This document shows, piece by piece, positions 1-7,085 of a stretch of 64,000 nt of DNA. This DNA comes from Bradyrhizobium sp. NP1 (lineage in GTDB: Bacteria > Pseudomonadota > Alphaproteobacteria > Rhizobiales > Xanthobacteraceae), in the NCBI RefSeq assembly GCF_030378205.1, contig NZ_CP127385.1, positions 5,062,001 to 5,126,000 on the forward strand, in the 5' to 3' direction. Each line of letters begins with the position of its first letter. Within the stretch, counting starts at the first letter, position 1. Below the pieces are notes generated by a model. The model worked only from the letters and a program-made list of their open reading frames with translations. It did not search any database and was not told the origin of the DNA. The position numbers and the translations under genes were made by a program.

Positions 1-714
1 GAGGAACTAACCCCAATTACATACCCCTTCCGAACTTAGGAAATCACTAGGCGCTTGCTTCTAAATGAGATTCTTCCTTCAAGTATGTTGATGCACAAGT
101 ATCCCACTCGATACCCCACTTGCACGTTTGATCACGGCTGCTGCTCCCGGAACCGAAATGATCAAGCATGATCTAACGCGCTTGCACAAATCGGAGCGGT
201 TGAGCTCCACACGTGCGGCTGATGCGACCATCTCGGCATGGAGGGGTACGGCGCCTCATCAGGCGGAGGCATGACAATGCTGGCCGGTCCAGCCCATCCA
301 GGGGAAGTTTGGACTTGGTCCGGCCAGCGAGATCTAACATCCACATCTCAACGACCGCTTCGCGCCAAATCCAGACCTTCCGCCATCGGCGCTTTTCGAC
401 CCTGAGCGGACATCCTTACGAGCGACGGTTGCAGCGAAGATGATCTAATTGCATCAACCTACAGTTGCCATTGTCAAACACGGCGCCATTCTCAATTTCT
501 GGTTGTCACGGTCTTTGGGAGTGTTTCGCGATCCATCAACAAAACATGATCACTATGTCCGGCTTCGATCTTGATGGCCGAAAACTACCGTGTGGATCTT
601 TCAGCAATCCGAAGTCGCCCCAAACTTTCCCTACTTTCAGTGGAGGCACCAGGAGCGCTGTGATTGAATAAGCCGTTTGACAGACTTGGATTTCGGCCTG
701 CAGTTACAAGTTGA
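1..714. other. AT-richer stretch without a supported gene (end of integrated element)
   Basis: No reading frame here has a convincing ribosome-binding site, codon bias or recognisable motif. The base composition is visibly less GC-rich than the core genes to the right, especially in the first 160 bases. With the recombinase that follows, this suggests horizontally acquired DNA that continues beyond the left edge of the window. Confidence 0.5.
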
Positions 715-900
715 ATGTCGAGAACCAGATTCACTGAAGCTGACGTCAAACGCGCCGTAAGAGGTGTTCTCGGCGGTGGAGGTAAAGTGGCGCGCGTGGA
801 GGTTTGGCCTGATGGACGCATTTGTGTGTTGATAAAGGAAGAGACATCTATTCCAATCGATCCCGAGAATGACCCGGAGGTGTCGAGGAGACTGCTGTGA
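715..900 (+). CDS. Small hypothetical protein coupled to recombinase
   Basis: A 61-residue acidic-tailed protein that I do not recognise. It has no signal peptide or membrane segment. Its stop codon overlaps the GTG start of the downstream tyrosine recombinase (the TGA lies inside GTGA), so the two are almost certainly translationally coupled. Such a small partner in front of an integrase could be a recombination directionality or accessory factor, but that is inference from position only. The N-terminal half is basic (TEADVKRAVRGVL) and could form a helix that contacts DNA. Start ATG at 715; the ribosome-binding site is weak. Confidence 0.65.
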   Translation: MSRTRFTEADVKRAVRGVLGGGGKVARVEVWPDGRICVLIKEETSIPIDPENDPEVSRRLL

Positions 901-2156
901 CAGGGGTTGGACGATCCGCCTTGCCGCTTCCTCGCTATACCCTCCGCAAGCGTCTTAAAGACGGAAGCTTCGGCTACTTTTTCAACATACCGACGTGGGC
1001 ACGCAAGAAGGGATGCTCGATCGCAAACGAAGCGCTTGGCGTGGACTACAAGCGCGCGATTACACGCGCTGAACAGATACTTCTTCCTTGTTTTGACAGT
1101 TGGCGCACCGGCGGGGAGGACGCAAATCCGGTCGGCATTGGAGTCGTGGTCGGTACATTGGACTGGATGTTTCACCTGTACCGTCAAACCTGGTCTCAGA
1201 AAACCGCCAAGCGGCTTCAGCCTTTAAGCCCGGGCCAGTGCCGCGTTCATGAGACGGGCATCAAGATGATTTGCGAATACATTCTGCAAGATGGCCGACG
1301 ATTGGGGACGAGGCGCGTTTCAAGCATCGACACGGCGTTCGTCGATCAGCTCTTTGAAAAACTTCTCTTCAAAGAAGTGGACGGTAGGAAGGTCGAACGC
1401 CGCACCACCGTCAATCACGCGATGAAGACCGCGCGCGCCGCCTGGAACACGATTTCCCGAGCCCATCCGGGTTTGTTTCCGCCCCGCAATCCCTTCGAAA
1501 AAATGGGCCTGCAAGCGAGCTCGCGTGAAACACCACATGCGACATTTGTGGAGCTCATGGCGTTCCGCGCCAAAGCGATCGAGATGGGATATCCCTCGCT
1601 GGCTACTGGGGCCCTGATCGGCTGGGAATTACTTCAACGCGAAGCCCATATCTTCATTCGTTTCACGGCCGACCACTATCGACCTCCGGGCCGGCCAAAC
1701 CACGTCTACGTCATCAACTACAAGACGAGTACCGGCTCGTGGGAGCCGCTATTCAATACGAAAGGCAAGGCACTCTATCCACTTCTGATGACCGAACTCG
1801 ACGCGGTCAAAGAACGTCGTCCTACCGGCGGGCCGATGTTGCGGCGTGACGGTAGCCACCTACCGTGGTTCGGCAAAGGTGAGATGCTGACCCAGGTTCA
1901 GCGAATTACGAAGAAGATCATCCTCGCTGCAGGCTTGCGGCCTGCGCTGACCTTCACCTCATTCGGGCGTCACGGCGGCACTACGGAGGCGAGCGCATCC
2001 GGACTGACGGAAACGCAGCTGATGCAGAAAGGTCAGTGGTCGTCGACTGCGGCCATGGCGCACTATCTACATGACAACGATGAGGCCAAGCAGGACGCGC
2101 AAATGAAGCGTCTCAAGCGTCGCGCGCGGCAAGCCAAGCAAGCGAAAGAAAAGTGA
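897..2156 (+). CDS. Tyrosine recombinase / phage-type integrase
   Basis: A 419-residue site-specific recombinase that would cut and rejoin DNA at an attachment site through a 3'-phosphotyrosine intermediate. The C-terminal catalytic half is readable. Box I arginine is probably R248 (LLQREAH). Box II is atypical (SFGRHGG, R358), lacking the usual first histidine of HxxR. These are followed by W381 (GQW) and the probable nucleophile Y390 (AHYLH). The tail is strongly basic. Start GTG at 897 overlaps the upstream stop. The gene points at the 3' end of a tRNA-Gly 73 bases downstream, the usual layout of an island integrase next to its own attachment site. It appears full length; catalytic competence with the variant box II is uncertain. 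Confidence 0.85.
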   Translation: MTGVGRSALPLPRYTLRKRLKDGSFGYFFNIPTWARKKGCSIANEALGVDYKRAITRAEQILLPCFDSWRTGGEDANPVGIGVVVGTLDWMFHLYRQTWSQKTAKRLQPLSPGQCRVHETGIKMICEYILQDGRRLGTRRVSSIDTAFVDQLFEKLLFKEVDGRKVERRTTVNHAMKTARAAWNTISRAHPGLFPPRNPFEKMGLQASSRETPHATFVELMAFRAKAIEMGYPSLATGALIGWELLQREAHIFIRFTADHYRPPGRPNHVYVINYKTSTGSWEPLFNTKGKALYPLLMTELDAVKERRPTGGPMLRRDGSHLPWFGKGEMLTQVQRITKKIILAAGLRPALTFTSFGRHGGTTEASASGLTETQLMQKGQWSSTAAMAHYLHDNDEAKQDAQMKRLKRRARQAKQAKEK

Positions 2157-2160
2157 ACAT

Positions 2161-2195
2161 TTGTCAGAATGAGAATAAGCGACTTGTCAGAATGA
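2161..2195. repeat. Pair of 12-bp direct repeats beside the putative attachment site
   Basis: TTGTCAGAATGA occurs at 2161-2172 and again at 2184-2195, a 23-bp period (about two helical turns). The pair lies between the recombinase stop and the tRNA-Gly. It could be arm-type binding sites for the recombinase, or the remnant of an insertion-sequence end of a type that carries repeated transposase sites. The sequence alone does not decide. Confidence 0.6.
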
Positions 2196-2228
2196 AAAGT
2201 TCTTGACGCGCTAAGTCATTGAAACCAT

Positions 2229-2302
2229 TGGAGCGGGTGAAGGGAATCGAACCCTCGTATTCAGCTTGGAAGGCTGCTGCTCTACCATTGAGCTACACCC
2301 GC
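2229..2302 (-). tRNA. tRNA-Gly (anticodon UCC)
   Basis: Read on the minus strand the gene starts GCGGGTGTAGCTC and ends in an encoded CCA (complement of 2229-2231). It has a 7-bp acceptor stem (GCGGGTG/CACCCGC), a D-loop with AATGGTAGAGC, the anticodon loop CTTCCAA giving UCC, and a T-arm GGTTCGATTCC. Its 3' end faces the recombinase, so the 3' portion is the natural candidate for the attachment-site core; a faithful copy of the 3' end would keep the tRNA functional. Confidence 0.95.
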
Positions 2303-2380
2303 GTCGCGGGCGATCAAGTAACACGCCGGGCGCAGCGTCTCAACCGCTCTGCGACACTTGTTCCAGGCCGCCAGCGGTCC

Positions 2381-2409
2381 TTAACAGCGGCCGCGCGAGC
2401 CCCTATATT
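2381..2409 (+). promoter_or_regulatory. Predicted sigma-70 promoter of rreB
   Basis: TTAACA at 2381-2386 and TATATT at 2404-2409 are separated by exactly 17 bases, close to the TTGACA/TATAAT consensus. A start near 2416 would give a transcript of about 165 nt ending at the hairpin at 2552-2579. Confidence 0.65.
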
Positions 2410-2443
2410 GCCGTTTCCATCAACAAAGAAAGGAGGTGATCCA

Positions 2444-2488
2444 GTGTCTTATCTCAAGCGCTGTCACCTCGCTGGGATCGCCCGCTAA
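2444..2488 (+). CDS. rreB: rreB-type 14-residue mini-gene with extended Shine-Dalgarno
   Basis: GTG start at 2444, 14 codons (MSYLKRCHLAGIAR), TAA at 2486-2488. In front lies AGAAAGGAGGTGATCCAG (2427-2444), 18 bases that are the exact reverse complement of the usual 3' end of 16S rRNA, far longer than a normal ribosome-binding site. This matches my recollection of rreB, a small mRNA conserved in Bradyrhizobiaceae: about 165 nt, a 14-residue peptide, GTG start, a 17-nt Shine-Dalgarno, ribosome-associated and weakly translated. The -10/-35 and terminator seen here also give about 165 nt. The peptide is basic and has no recognisable domain; the RNA-ribosome interaction may matter more than the product. 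It is too short for routine gene finders. Confidence 0.85.
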   Translation: MSYLKRCHLAGIAR

Positions 2489-2551
2489 GCACCGTTTTCG
2501 GCTTGGCATCGGGGCGCTCTCAGCCCTGGACCAGCGAGATTGAAGAGTTGG

Positions 2552-2582
2552 AGCGCGGCGGGAGCCTTCCCGCCGCGCTTTC
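2552..2582 (+). terminator. Rho-independent terminator of rreB
   Basis: A perfect 12-bp GC-rich stem (2552-2563 with 2568-2579, loop GCCT) followed by TTTCC. Confidence 0.8.
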
Positions 2583-2718
2583 CGTTTCAGCCCAGCATGG
2601 TCGAAATCGTTCGGCGTCGCGGCAGCCGGCTACCTTGCGCCGGCGGACAAAAACCGGGTTGTCGGATTTGGCCATGCTGCTACGTCCTTTGGGCTGGACG
2701 ACGGCAACAGAGGAAGCG

Positions 2719-3105
2719 ATGCTGTACGCCATACTGGCCTATCACGTGGAATCCGAAGTGATGTCGTGGACGAAGGAGGAGGATACGGCCTTGATGACCG
2801 ACCTGCTCGAGGTCCACCACCGGCTGATCCGGGAGGGCAAATTGGGGCCGTCCGCCCGCCTCGACCTGACCGGCAAGGCGCGCACGCTGCGCGGTCCTGG
2901 TGGCAGCACCGTGATCGACGGCCCGTTTGCCGAGACCAAGGAGCAGCTGCTCGGCCTTTATGTCGCGGATTGCCCGGATGACGAGGCGGCGCTGGCCGTG
3001 GCGCGCCGGCTCAAGAGCGTCAACCCGAACGCGGTCTACGAGATTCGCCCGATCCGGCTCTACATTCCGGGCGCGGTGATTCCCGAGACCGAAGCCGAAG
3101 TCTGA
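2719..3105 (+). CDS. YCII-related (DGPF) family protein
   Basis: A 128-residue cytosolic protein starting MLYAILAYHVE. It carries the DGPF signature of the YCII-related family (VIDGPFAETKEQL, about residues 67-79), followed by the DEAALAVARRL helix and the EIRPI strand that close the ferredoxin-like fold. Family members of this subgroup are often found near ECF sigma factors, but none is present here and no reaction is established. I chose ATG 2719 because AGAGGA lies about 5-10 bases upstream and the protein then begins at the conserved first strand; the reading frame is open further upstream into the rreB terminator region, which is unlikely to be coding. Not obviously in an operon. Confidence 0.85.
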   Translation: MLYAILAYHVESEVMSWTKEEDTALMTDLLEVHHRLIREGKLGPSARLDLTGKARTLRGPGGSTVIDGPFAETKEQLLGLYVADCPDDEAALAVARRLKSVNPNAVYEIRPIRLYIPGAVIPETEAEV

Positions 3106-3199
3106 ACCACCACGCCCGAATTGCGCGCGAAGGGTGCGCCAGGTTCCGAAAATATCGGATTCTGGGTGGCAAAGCCTGCCGATCGGCCCATTCCGTTGG

Positions 3200-3228
3200 T
3201 TGACTTTGCCCCACCGCTTGCCGATAAA
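3200..3228 (+). promoter_or_regulatory. Predicted promoter of tRNA-Tyr
   Basis: TTGACT (3200-3205) and GATAAA (3223-3228) with a 17-bp spacer, about 100 bases upstream of the tRNA. The -35 matches consensus at five of six positions; the -10 is weaker. Confidence 0.45.
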
Positions 3229-3325
3229 CGCGCCCGGCCGCCGGCCGCCCGTATTCGGGCCGTGGTGGCCTTCCCATCTCGACGGCTGGGCCATCGCCGC
3301 TTGGCGAAGTGGATGCCGTTGAAAC

Positions 3326-3411
3326 GGGGGAGTGTCCCGAGTGGCAAAGGGAGCTGACTGTAAATCAGCCGCCTCATGGCTTCGCAGGTTCGAGTCCTGC
3401 CTCCCCCACCA
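3326..3411 (+). tRNA. tRNA-Tyr (anticodon GUA)
   Basis: An 86-nt class II tRNA with acceptor stem GGGGGAG/CTCCCCC, anticodon loop CTGTAAA (GUA), a long variable arm (GCCGCCTCATGGCTTC), T-arm GGTTCGAGTCC and encoded CCA at 3409-3411. Confidence 0.95.
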
Positions 3412-3505
3412 GCCTTCGCTCGCTGCGTGAGCTACGGTTCGGCAGGCCGACAGGGCGAAAAGGCTGTCGCGCCGAAGCCGGACGCGAAAACCGACGAAGG
3501 CTGCC

Positions 3506-4333
3506 ATGAGCCGTGACAACCGAAAACCGTCGTACCAAAGGGCTGGCGGCAAGCCGTTCGGCGCCGGCCGCGGCAAACGGCCGTCCGCCCCCTGGCAGCG
3601 GCGCGAATCCGATCCCGATGGTCCGGCCGTTCTCTACGGCTGGCATACCGTCAGCATGGCGCTGGCGAATCCCGCGCGCCGCTTCCGCAAGCTGCTGCTC
3701 ACCGAGAACGCCGCCCGGCGGCTTGCGGAGGAAAACATCGACACCCGTGTGACCCCCGAGATCGTGCGTCCCGGCGATATCGACCGGCTGCTGTCGCCCG
3801 ATGCCGTGCATCAGGGGCTCTTGGCGGAAGCTGATCCCCTGCCCTCGCCCGATATCGAGAGCCTGCCGCTCGAGGGCATCGTGCTGGTGCTCGACCAGAT
3901 CACCGACCCCCACAATGTCGGCGCGATCCTGCGCTCGGCCGCGGCCTTTGCGGTGAAGGCGATCGTGACCACCGCACGCCACAGCCCGGAGGCAACCGGC
4001 GTGCTGGCAAAGGCGGCTTCCGGCGCGCTCGAAATCGTGCCGCTGGTGACGGTGCAGAATCTGGCGCGCGCGCTGACGGCGCTCAACGAACGCGGCTTTT
4101 TGACCGTCGGCCTCGACAGCGAAGGCAGCGCGGATCTCGCCGCGGTCGAATTGCGCGCGCCGCTCGCGCTCGTGCTCGGCGCCGAGGGCAAGGGGCTGCG
4201 GCAGTTGACGCGCGAGACCTGCGGCGTGGTGGCGCGGCTCGACATGCCCGGCGCGATCAAGAGCCTCAACGTCTCGAATGCGGCTGTGCTTGCGCTCTAT
4301 GTCGGCGCGAGCCGGCTCGGGCTGATGAGATAA
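3506..4333 (+). CDS. rlmB: 23S rRNA 2'-O-ribose methyltransferase, TrmH/RlmB family
   Basis: A 275-residue SPOUT methyltransferase, probably the enzyme that 2'-O-methylates a guanosine in 23S rRNA (G2251 in E. coli) using S-adenosylmethionine. A basic disordered N-terminus (about 40 residues) precedes a substrate-binding domain beginning AVLYGWHTV. The three SPOUT motifs of the C-terminal knot are intact: motif 1 DQITDPHNVGAILR (about 129-142) with the catalytic-region asparagine, motif 2 LVLGAEGKGLR (about 221-231), and motif 3 SLNVSNAAVLALY (about 253-265). Length is normal for the family. It lies just downstream of tRNA-Tyr but has its own start ATG at 3506. The exact target base cannot be proved from sequence. 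Confidence 0.93.
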   Translation: MSRDNRKPSYQRAGGKPFGAGRGKRPSAPWQRRESDPDGPAVLYGWHTVSMALANPARRFRKLLLTENAARRLAEENIDTRVTPEIVRPGDIDRLLSPDAVHQGLLAEADPLPSPDIESLPLEGIVLVLDQITDPHNVGAILRSAAAFAVKAIVTTARHSPEATGVLAKAASGALEIVPLVTVQNLARALTALNERGFLTVGLDSEGSADLAAVELRAPLALVLGAEGKGLRQLTRETCGVVARLDMPGAIKSLNVSNAAVLALYVGASRLGLMR

Positions 4334-4337
4334 ACAA

Positions 4338-4366
4338 AACGCCCGCTCGTGATACGAGCGGGCGTT
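4338..4366. terminator. Bidirectional terminator between rlmB and the convergent exported-protein operon
   Basis: A 13-bp perfect stem, AACGCCCGCTCGT (4338-4350) with ACGAGCGGGCGTT (4354-4366), loop GAT, preceded by an A-rich stretch. It lies between two converging genes and can serve both. Confidence 0.75.
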
Positions 4367-4390
4367 CGCAGATGTCCGCCGCGCGGGTGA

Positions 4391-4861
4391 TCAGTAGTAG
4401 CGGCGCAGCACCGGATAGCCGCGGTGATAGCTGTGATAGCGCGGACCATAGCCGTAGCGGTGCCAGCCGTAACGGTAGCTGTGATAGGGACGACGCCAGG
4501 CGTGGTAGTGGCGGCGCCAGCGGTAGGGGTAGACCGCCGGAGCTGCGGCGCCGGCACCGTAGTAGTAGGGCCGCGCGTAGGCCACCGAGTTTTCCTGGTA
4601 GGTCGGGTACGGCGCGAACGCGCCCGGGCCGGAATAGGTCGGGCCCTGGTTGACGTAGTAATACTGCGTGGTCGGGTAATAGCCGGTAGCCCCGTAATAC
4701 TGCGTCTCCGGGTTGGCGAGGTGCTCGAAGCCCCAGCCGCAGGGGCTGTAATAGGCCGTGGCGCAGGGCGCGCACGCGGCGTAGCCGCACGCCATCGCCG
4801 GCGCGGCTCCCGCGGTCATCACGGCGATGGCCGCGACCAATCCTGAAATCGTCTGACGCAT
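4391..4861 (-). CDS. Exported Tyr/His/Arg-rich small protein
   Basis: A 156-residue predicted secreted protein. Starting at MRQTISGLVAAIAVMTAG it has a clean signal peptide with a cut after AMA. The mature part has Cys pairs near its start (CGYAACAPCATA), then many Tyr, and a C-terminal half dominated by YHSYRYGWHRYGY-type Arg/His/Tyr repeats. ATG 4861 was preferred over the frame's longer opening because AGGAGAG sits just upstream and the signal peptide starts there. It is the distal gene of a two-gene minus-strand operon with the exported protein starting at 5366 (37-base gap). Function unknown; low-complexity aromatic-basic proteins of this kind are common in Bradyrhizobium genomes. Confidence 0.8.
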   Translation of the reverse strand: MRQTISGLVAAIAVMTAGAAPAMACGYAACAPCATAYYSPCGWGFEHLANPETQYYGATGYYPTTQYYYVNQGPTYSGPGAFAPYPTYQENSVAYARPYYYGAGAAAPAVYPYRWRRHYHAWRRPYHSYRYGWHRYGYGPRYHSYHRGYPVLRRYY

Positions 4862-4898
4862 TACTCTCTCCTGTAGGCCTGTTCTCGTTGGCGTTGGA

Positions 4899-5366
4899 TT
4901 AGTTGTGAGGTCTTCCGGGGGCGCCGCGGAAACGCGGCGGCTGGTCGTAGAAATTCTGCGGCGCATAGATCACCGGTGGCGGATTGACGGGCACGCCGGT
5001 GTCCGGCGGCAGCGGCGCCGACTGCGCCGACCAGGATTGGTGAAAGCTCTCGGCCTGCGGCGGCAGCTTGCGGTTCGCCGGCGGCTCGATCTCGAGACGG
5101 CCGTAACCCGGAAGGCGTCCGGAACTCGGGAAATAGTGGCCGACATTCGGGATGTCGTCGACATAACGGCCGCCATAGATCGTGAGCGGCGGCGCATAGC
5201 TCTTGCCGAGACCGTAGGTGCCCTCGACCACGGCGTAGGAGACGTCGATACCATTAATGATGATCGGCACGCCGGGACGGCCGGGAATGACGATATCGAA
5301 GCCTTCGCTCGCGAAGGCCTGCGAAGCCATTCCGATCAGGATGAAAATTGCGGCGCGCAGCTTCAT
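4899..5366 (-). CDS. Exported hypothetical protein
   Basis: A 155-residue predicted periplasmic protein. MKLRAAIFILIGMASQAFA is a typical signal peptide; the mature region begins SEGFDIVIPGRPGVPIIING and ends in a proline-rich tail (LPPDTGVPVNPPPVIYAPQNF). No catalytic motif is visible and I do not recognise a named family beyond 'exported protein'. Start 5366 is chosen for the signal peptide; a longer opening at 5417 would bury it. It is the first gene of a probable two-gene operon with 4391-4861, both products exported, suggesting a shared envelope role. Confidence 0.8.
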   Translation of the reverse strand: MKLRAAIFILIGMASQAFASEGFDIVIPGRPGVPIIINGIDVSYAVVEGTYGLGKSYAPPLTIYGGRYVDDIPNVGHYFPSSGRLPGYGRLEIEPPANRKLPPQAESFHQSWSAQSAPLPPDTGVPVNPPPVIYAPQNFYDQPPRFRGAPGRPHN

Positions 5367-5536
5367 GAAACCAGTACCGATTGCTGGCCGCAAACCTATC
5401 GGAAGCGGCGACGGCAAGGGTTAAGGCGATGGGCCAAACTGCCGGTAAGCCTAATGCGTAAGGATCGGTCGCCGCTCAAATACCGGATATCGCGCTATCG
5501 GATTGTTAACGCCGCGGCCTTCGCCTGCCGCGTGCC

Positions 5537-6232
5537 TCAGGCCATCGTTGTTTCGACGATCGTCATGAGGCCGATCGCGATGGTGACGAGCCCGACTGCG
5601 CCCTGCAGCGTGCGGTTGGCGAAGGTCAGCCAGCGCGCCGACAGCGCGATCGGCACCGCGATTGCGCTGGACAGCACGCCCATCCCGATCATCGAGCCGA
5701 CGCCGAACAGCGCGACATAGGACAGCCCGATCAGCGGGCTTTGGACCTGCGAGACCGCGAGCACCAGAAGCGCGGCCGAGCCCGCCATGCCATGCATCAG
5801 GCCGACCAGCAGCGTGCGCCAGCGGAAGCCATGGCCATGTTCGTGCAGCTCGCGCGCATGCGCCCCGCGCTGGCCGGCGTGGCTGTGGGCGTGGACATGC
5901 ACGGTGCCGTCGGCGTGGCGGTGACTGTGAAAATGCACGCGGTCGCGCCACAGCCGCCACAGCACGTGCGCGCCAAGGCCGACCAGCATGACGCCGACCG
6001 CGGTCTCCAGCGGCCGCGACCAGGCTTCCGGGATCGCTTGTCCGAGCAGGATCGCCGCACCCGCAAAGGCGAACAGGGTGAGCGTGTGGCCGAGCCCCCA
6101 GGTCAGGCCGTGCTTGACGATGTCGGCCACGTCGGTGCGCCGCGCCGCGATGCTGGAGACCGCGGCGATATGATCGGCTTCCAGCGCGTGCTGCATGCCC
6201 AGCAGAAATCCCAATCCAAGAATGGCGAACAT
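5537..6232 (-). CDS. Nickel/cobalt permease-like protein (NiCoT/UreH-type)
   Basis: A 231-residue inner-membrane protein with about six hydrophobic segments. The first helix contains the H-x4-D-H signature of NiCoT-family metal permeases (LGMQHALEADHIAAV, about residues 12-26). A second histidine-bearing helix (VGLMHGMAGSAAL) follows a His-rich cytoplasmic loop (FHSHRHADGTVHVHAHSHAG), typical of metal-binding loops. The likely job is Ni2+ or Co2+ transport; direction and metal are not determinable. No urease or hydrogenase genes lie in the window to settle the partner. Start ATG 6232 puts the N-terminus right before helix 1; the longer frame to 6301 adds an unlikely charged leader. Transcribed alone, divergent from 6388. 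Confidence 0.82.
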   Translation of the reverse strand: MFAILGLGFLLGMQHALEADHIAAVSSIAARRTDVADIVKHGLTWGLGHTLTLFAFAGAAILLGQAIPEAWSRPLETAVGVMLVGLGAHVLWRLWRDRVHFHSHRHADGTVHVHAHSHAGQRGAHARELHEHGHGFRWRTLLVGLMHGMAGSAALLVLAVSQVQSPLIGLSYVALFGVGSMIGMGVLSSAIAVPIALSARWLTFANRTLQGAVGLVTIAIGLMTIVETTMA

Positions 6233-6387
6233 GCGGCCCCTGCTCCCGATCGGCGGAACTTCACACCGCCGATGGCCTTGCGCAAGTTCTTTGGAACTCA
6301 CGGCCGTGTGACGGGAGCAGGCCGCAGCACGCGGAACGTTGCGTAAAGGCGGCGCTTAGCCCGGCACCGCCAACAACGGAGAGACCT

Positions 6388-6849
6388 ATGACAAGAACAA
6401 CACTGCTCGGCGCCGCCGTGATTCTCGCCTCGGCGTACGCTGCTCCTGCGCTTGCGCAGCAGGTGGTCACCAATCCCGGCTATTGCGCGCAGTTCTATCC
6501 GAACGCCAACTGCCAGAACCGCGGCCCCGGCAGCCCCTATACCGGCGACTATCAGCGGCAGGTCGCCTATCGCGACCACGCCCGGATTCGCGATCGCGAT
6601 GACTGGAACAATGGCTGGCACGACAGCTGGAACGACAACCGGTATCGTTCGGGCTTCTGGCCGGGCGACGTCGCCGCTGGCGTTGTTGGCGGCGCGGTCG
6701 CGACCGCAGGCGCGGTTGCAACGGCACCGTTCCGCGCGGCAGATGCCTATGCCTGGGATCGCCGCAGCTATGGCGAGCGCAACGGCTTCGCCTGCACCCC
6801 CGGCACCTGGTTCCGTGGCGAGGATGGCCGCCGCCATCTCTGCCAGTAG
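6388..6849 (+). CDS. Small secreted protein (intact copy of duplicated gene end)
   Basis: A 153-residue exported protein. It has a signal peptide MTRTTLLGAAVILASAYAA with cleavage after ALA. The mature part has paired cysteines (GYCAQFYPNANC near the start; FACTPGTW and a terminal HLCQ), an Arg/Asp/Trp-rich middle and a Gly/Ala segment (AAGVVGGAVATAGAVATA) that may insert into a membrane or fold as a glycine-zipper. A GGAGAG ribosome-binding site precedes ATG 6388. Function unknown. Its 3' third and terminator occur again in decayed form at about 11,237-11,416, which brackets the sulfur cassette. Confidence 0.82.
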   Translation: MTRTTLLGAAVILASAYAAPALAQQVVTNPGYCAQFYPNANCQNRGPGSPYTGDYQRQVAYRDHARIRDRDDWNNGWHDSWNDNRYRSGFWPGDVAAGVVGGAVATAGAVATAPFRAADAYAWDRRSYGERNGFACTPGTWFRGEDGRRHLCQ

Positions 6850-6870
6850 GCGCGCTTCCACCTGAATGCG

Positions 6871-6899
6871 AAAGGCGGCCCCGTTCGGGCCGCCTTTTT
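6871..6899 (+). terminator. Rho-independent terminator after secreted protein gene
   Basis: An 11-bp stem AAAGGCGGCCC/GGGCCGCCTTT with loop CGTTC and a short T tract. A mutated copy is at 11,393-11,416. Confidence 0.85.
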
Positions 6900-6925
6900 C
6901 GATGACTTCGCCACACCTGCCGGGA

Positions 6926-6968
6926 TGATGCCGGTCGAGATTTGAACCGACCAACGGTTCACAAACCG
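6926..6968 (-). pseudogene. Degenerate tRNA-Thr fragment, inverted relative to the intact gene
   Basis: The minus strand reads CGGTTTGTGAACCGTTGG and then TTCAAATCTCGACCGGCATCA. This aligns with the anticodon arm, T-arm and acceptor 3' strand of the tRNA-Thr at 11521-11595, with several small deletions (three bases in the T-arm region, one in the anticodon loop) that destroy folding. It lies just after the terminator of the secreted-protein gene, whose decayed duplicate lies upstream of the intact tRNA-Thr. Confidence 0.7.
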
Positions 6969-7028
6969 ATGATTGGCCGGTTCGGCCCGGATCAATCTCT
7001 AAAATCTATTGAAACCATGAAAACATTC

Positions 7029-7051
7029 GGTTGGATTAATATATCGACCGC
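7029..7051. promoter_or_regulatory. Candidate LysR operator upstream of yeiH-like gene
   Basis: An imperfect inverted repeat CGGTTG-N11-CGACCG (arms match at five of six positions) around an AT-rich core (ATTAATATAT), about 35-57 bases before the exporter start. It would suit the LysR regulator encoded next to it; unproven. Confidence 0.35.
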
Positions 7052-7085
7052 ACCGATGTCGGAGTGAGGCAGAGGAGCCACTCCC

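Noticed and set aside
585..1187. 200-codon minus-strand frame over the start of the recombinase
   Set aside because: Overlaps the recombinase and its coupled small gene; no motif or ribosome-binding site.
2503..2718. N-terminal extension of the YCII protein
   Set aside because: It would read through the rreB terminator; a good ribosome-binding site precedes ATG 2719.
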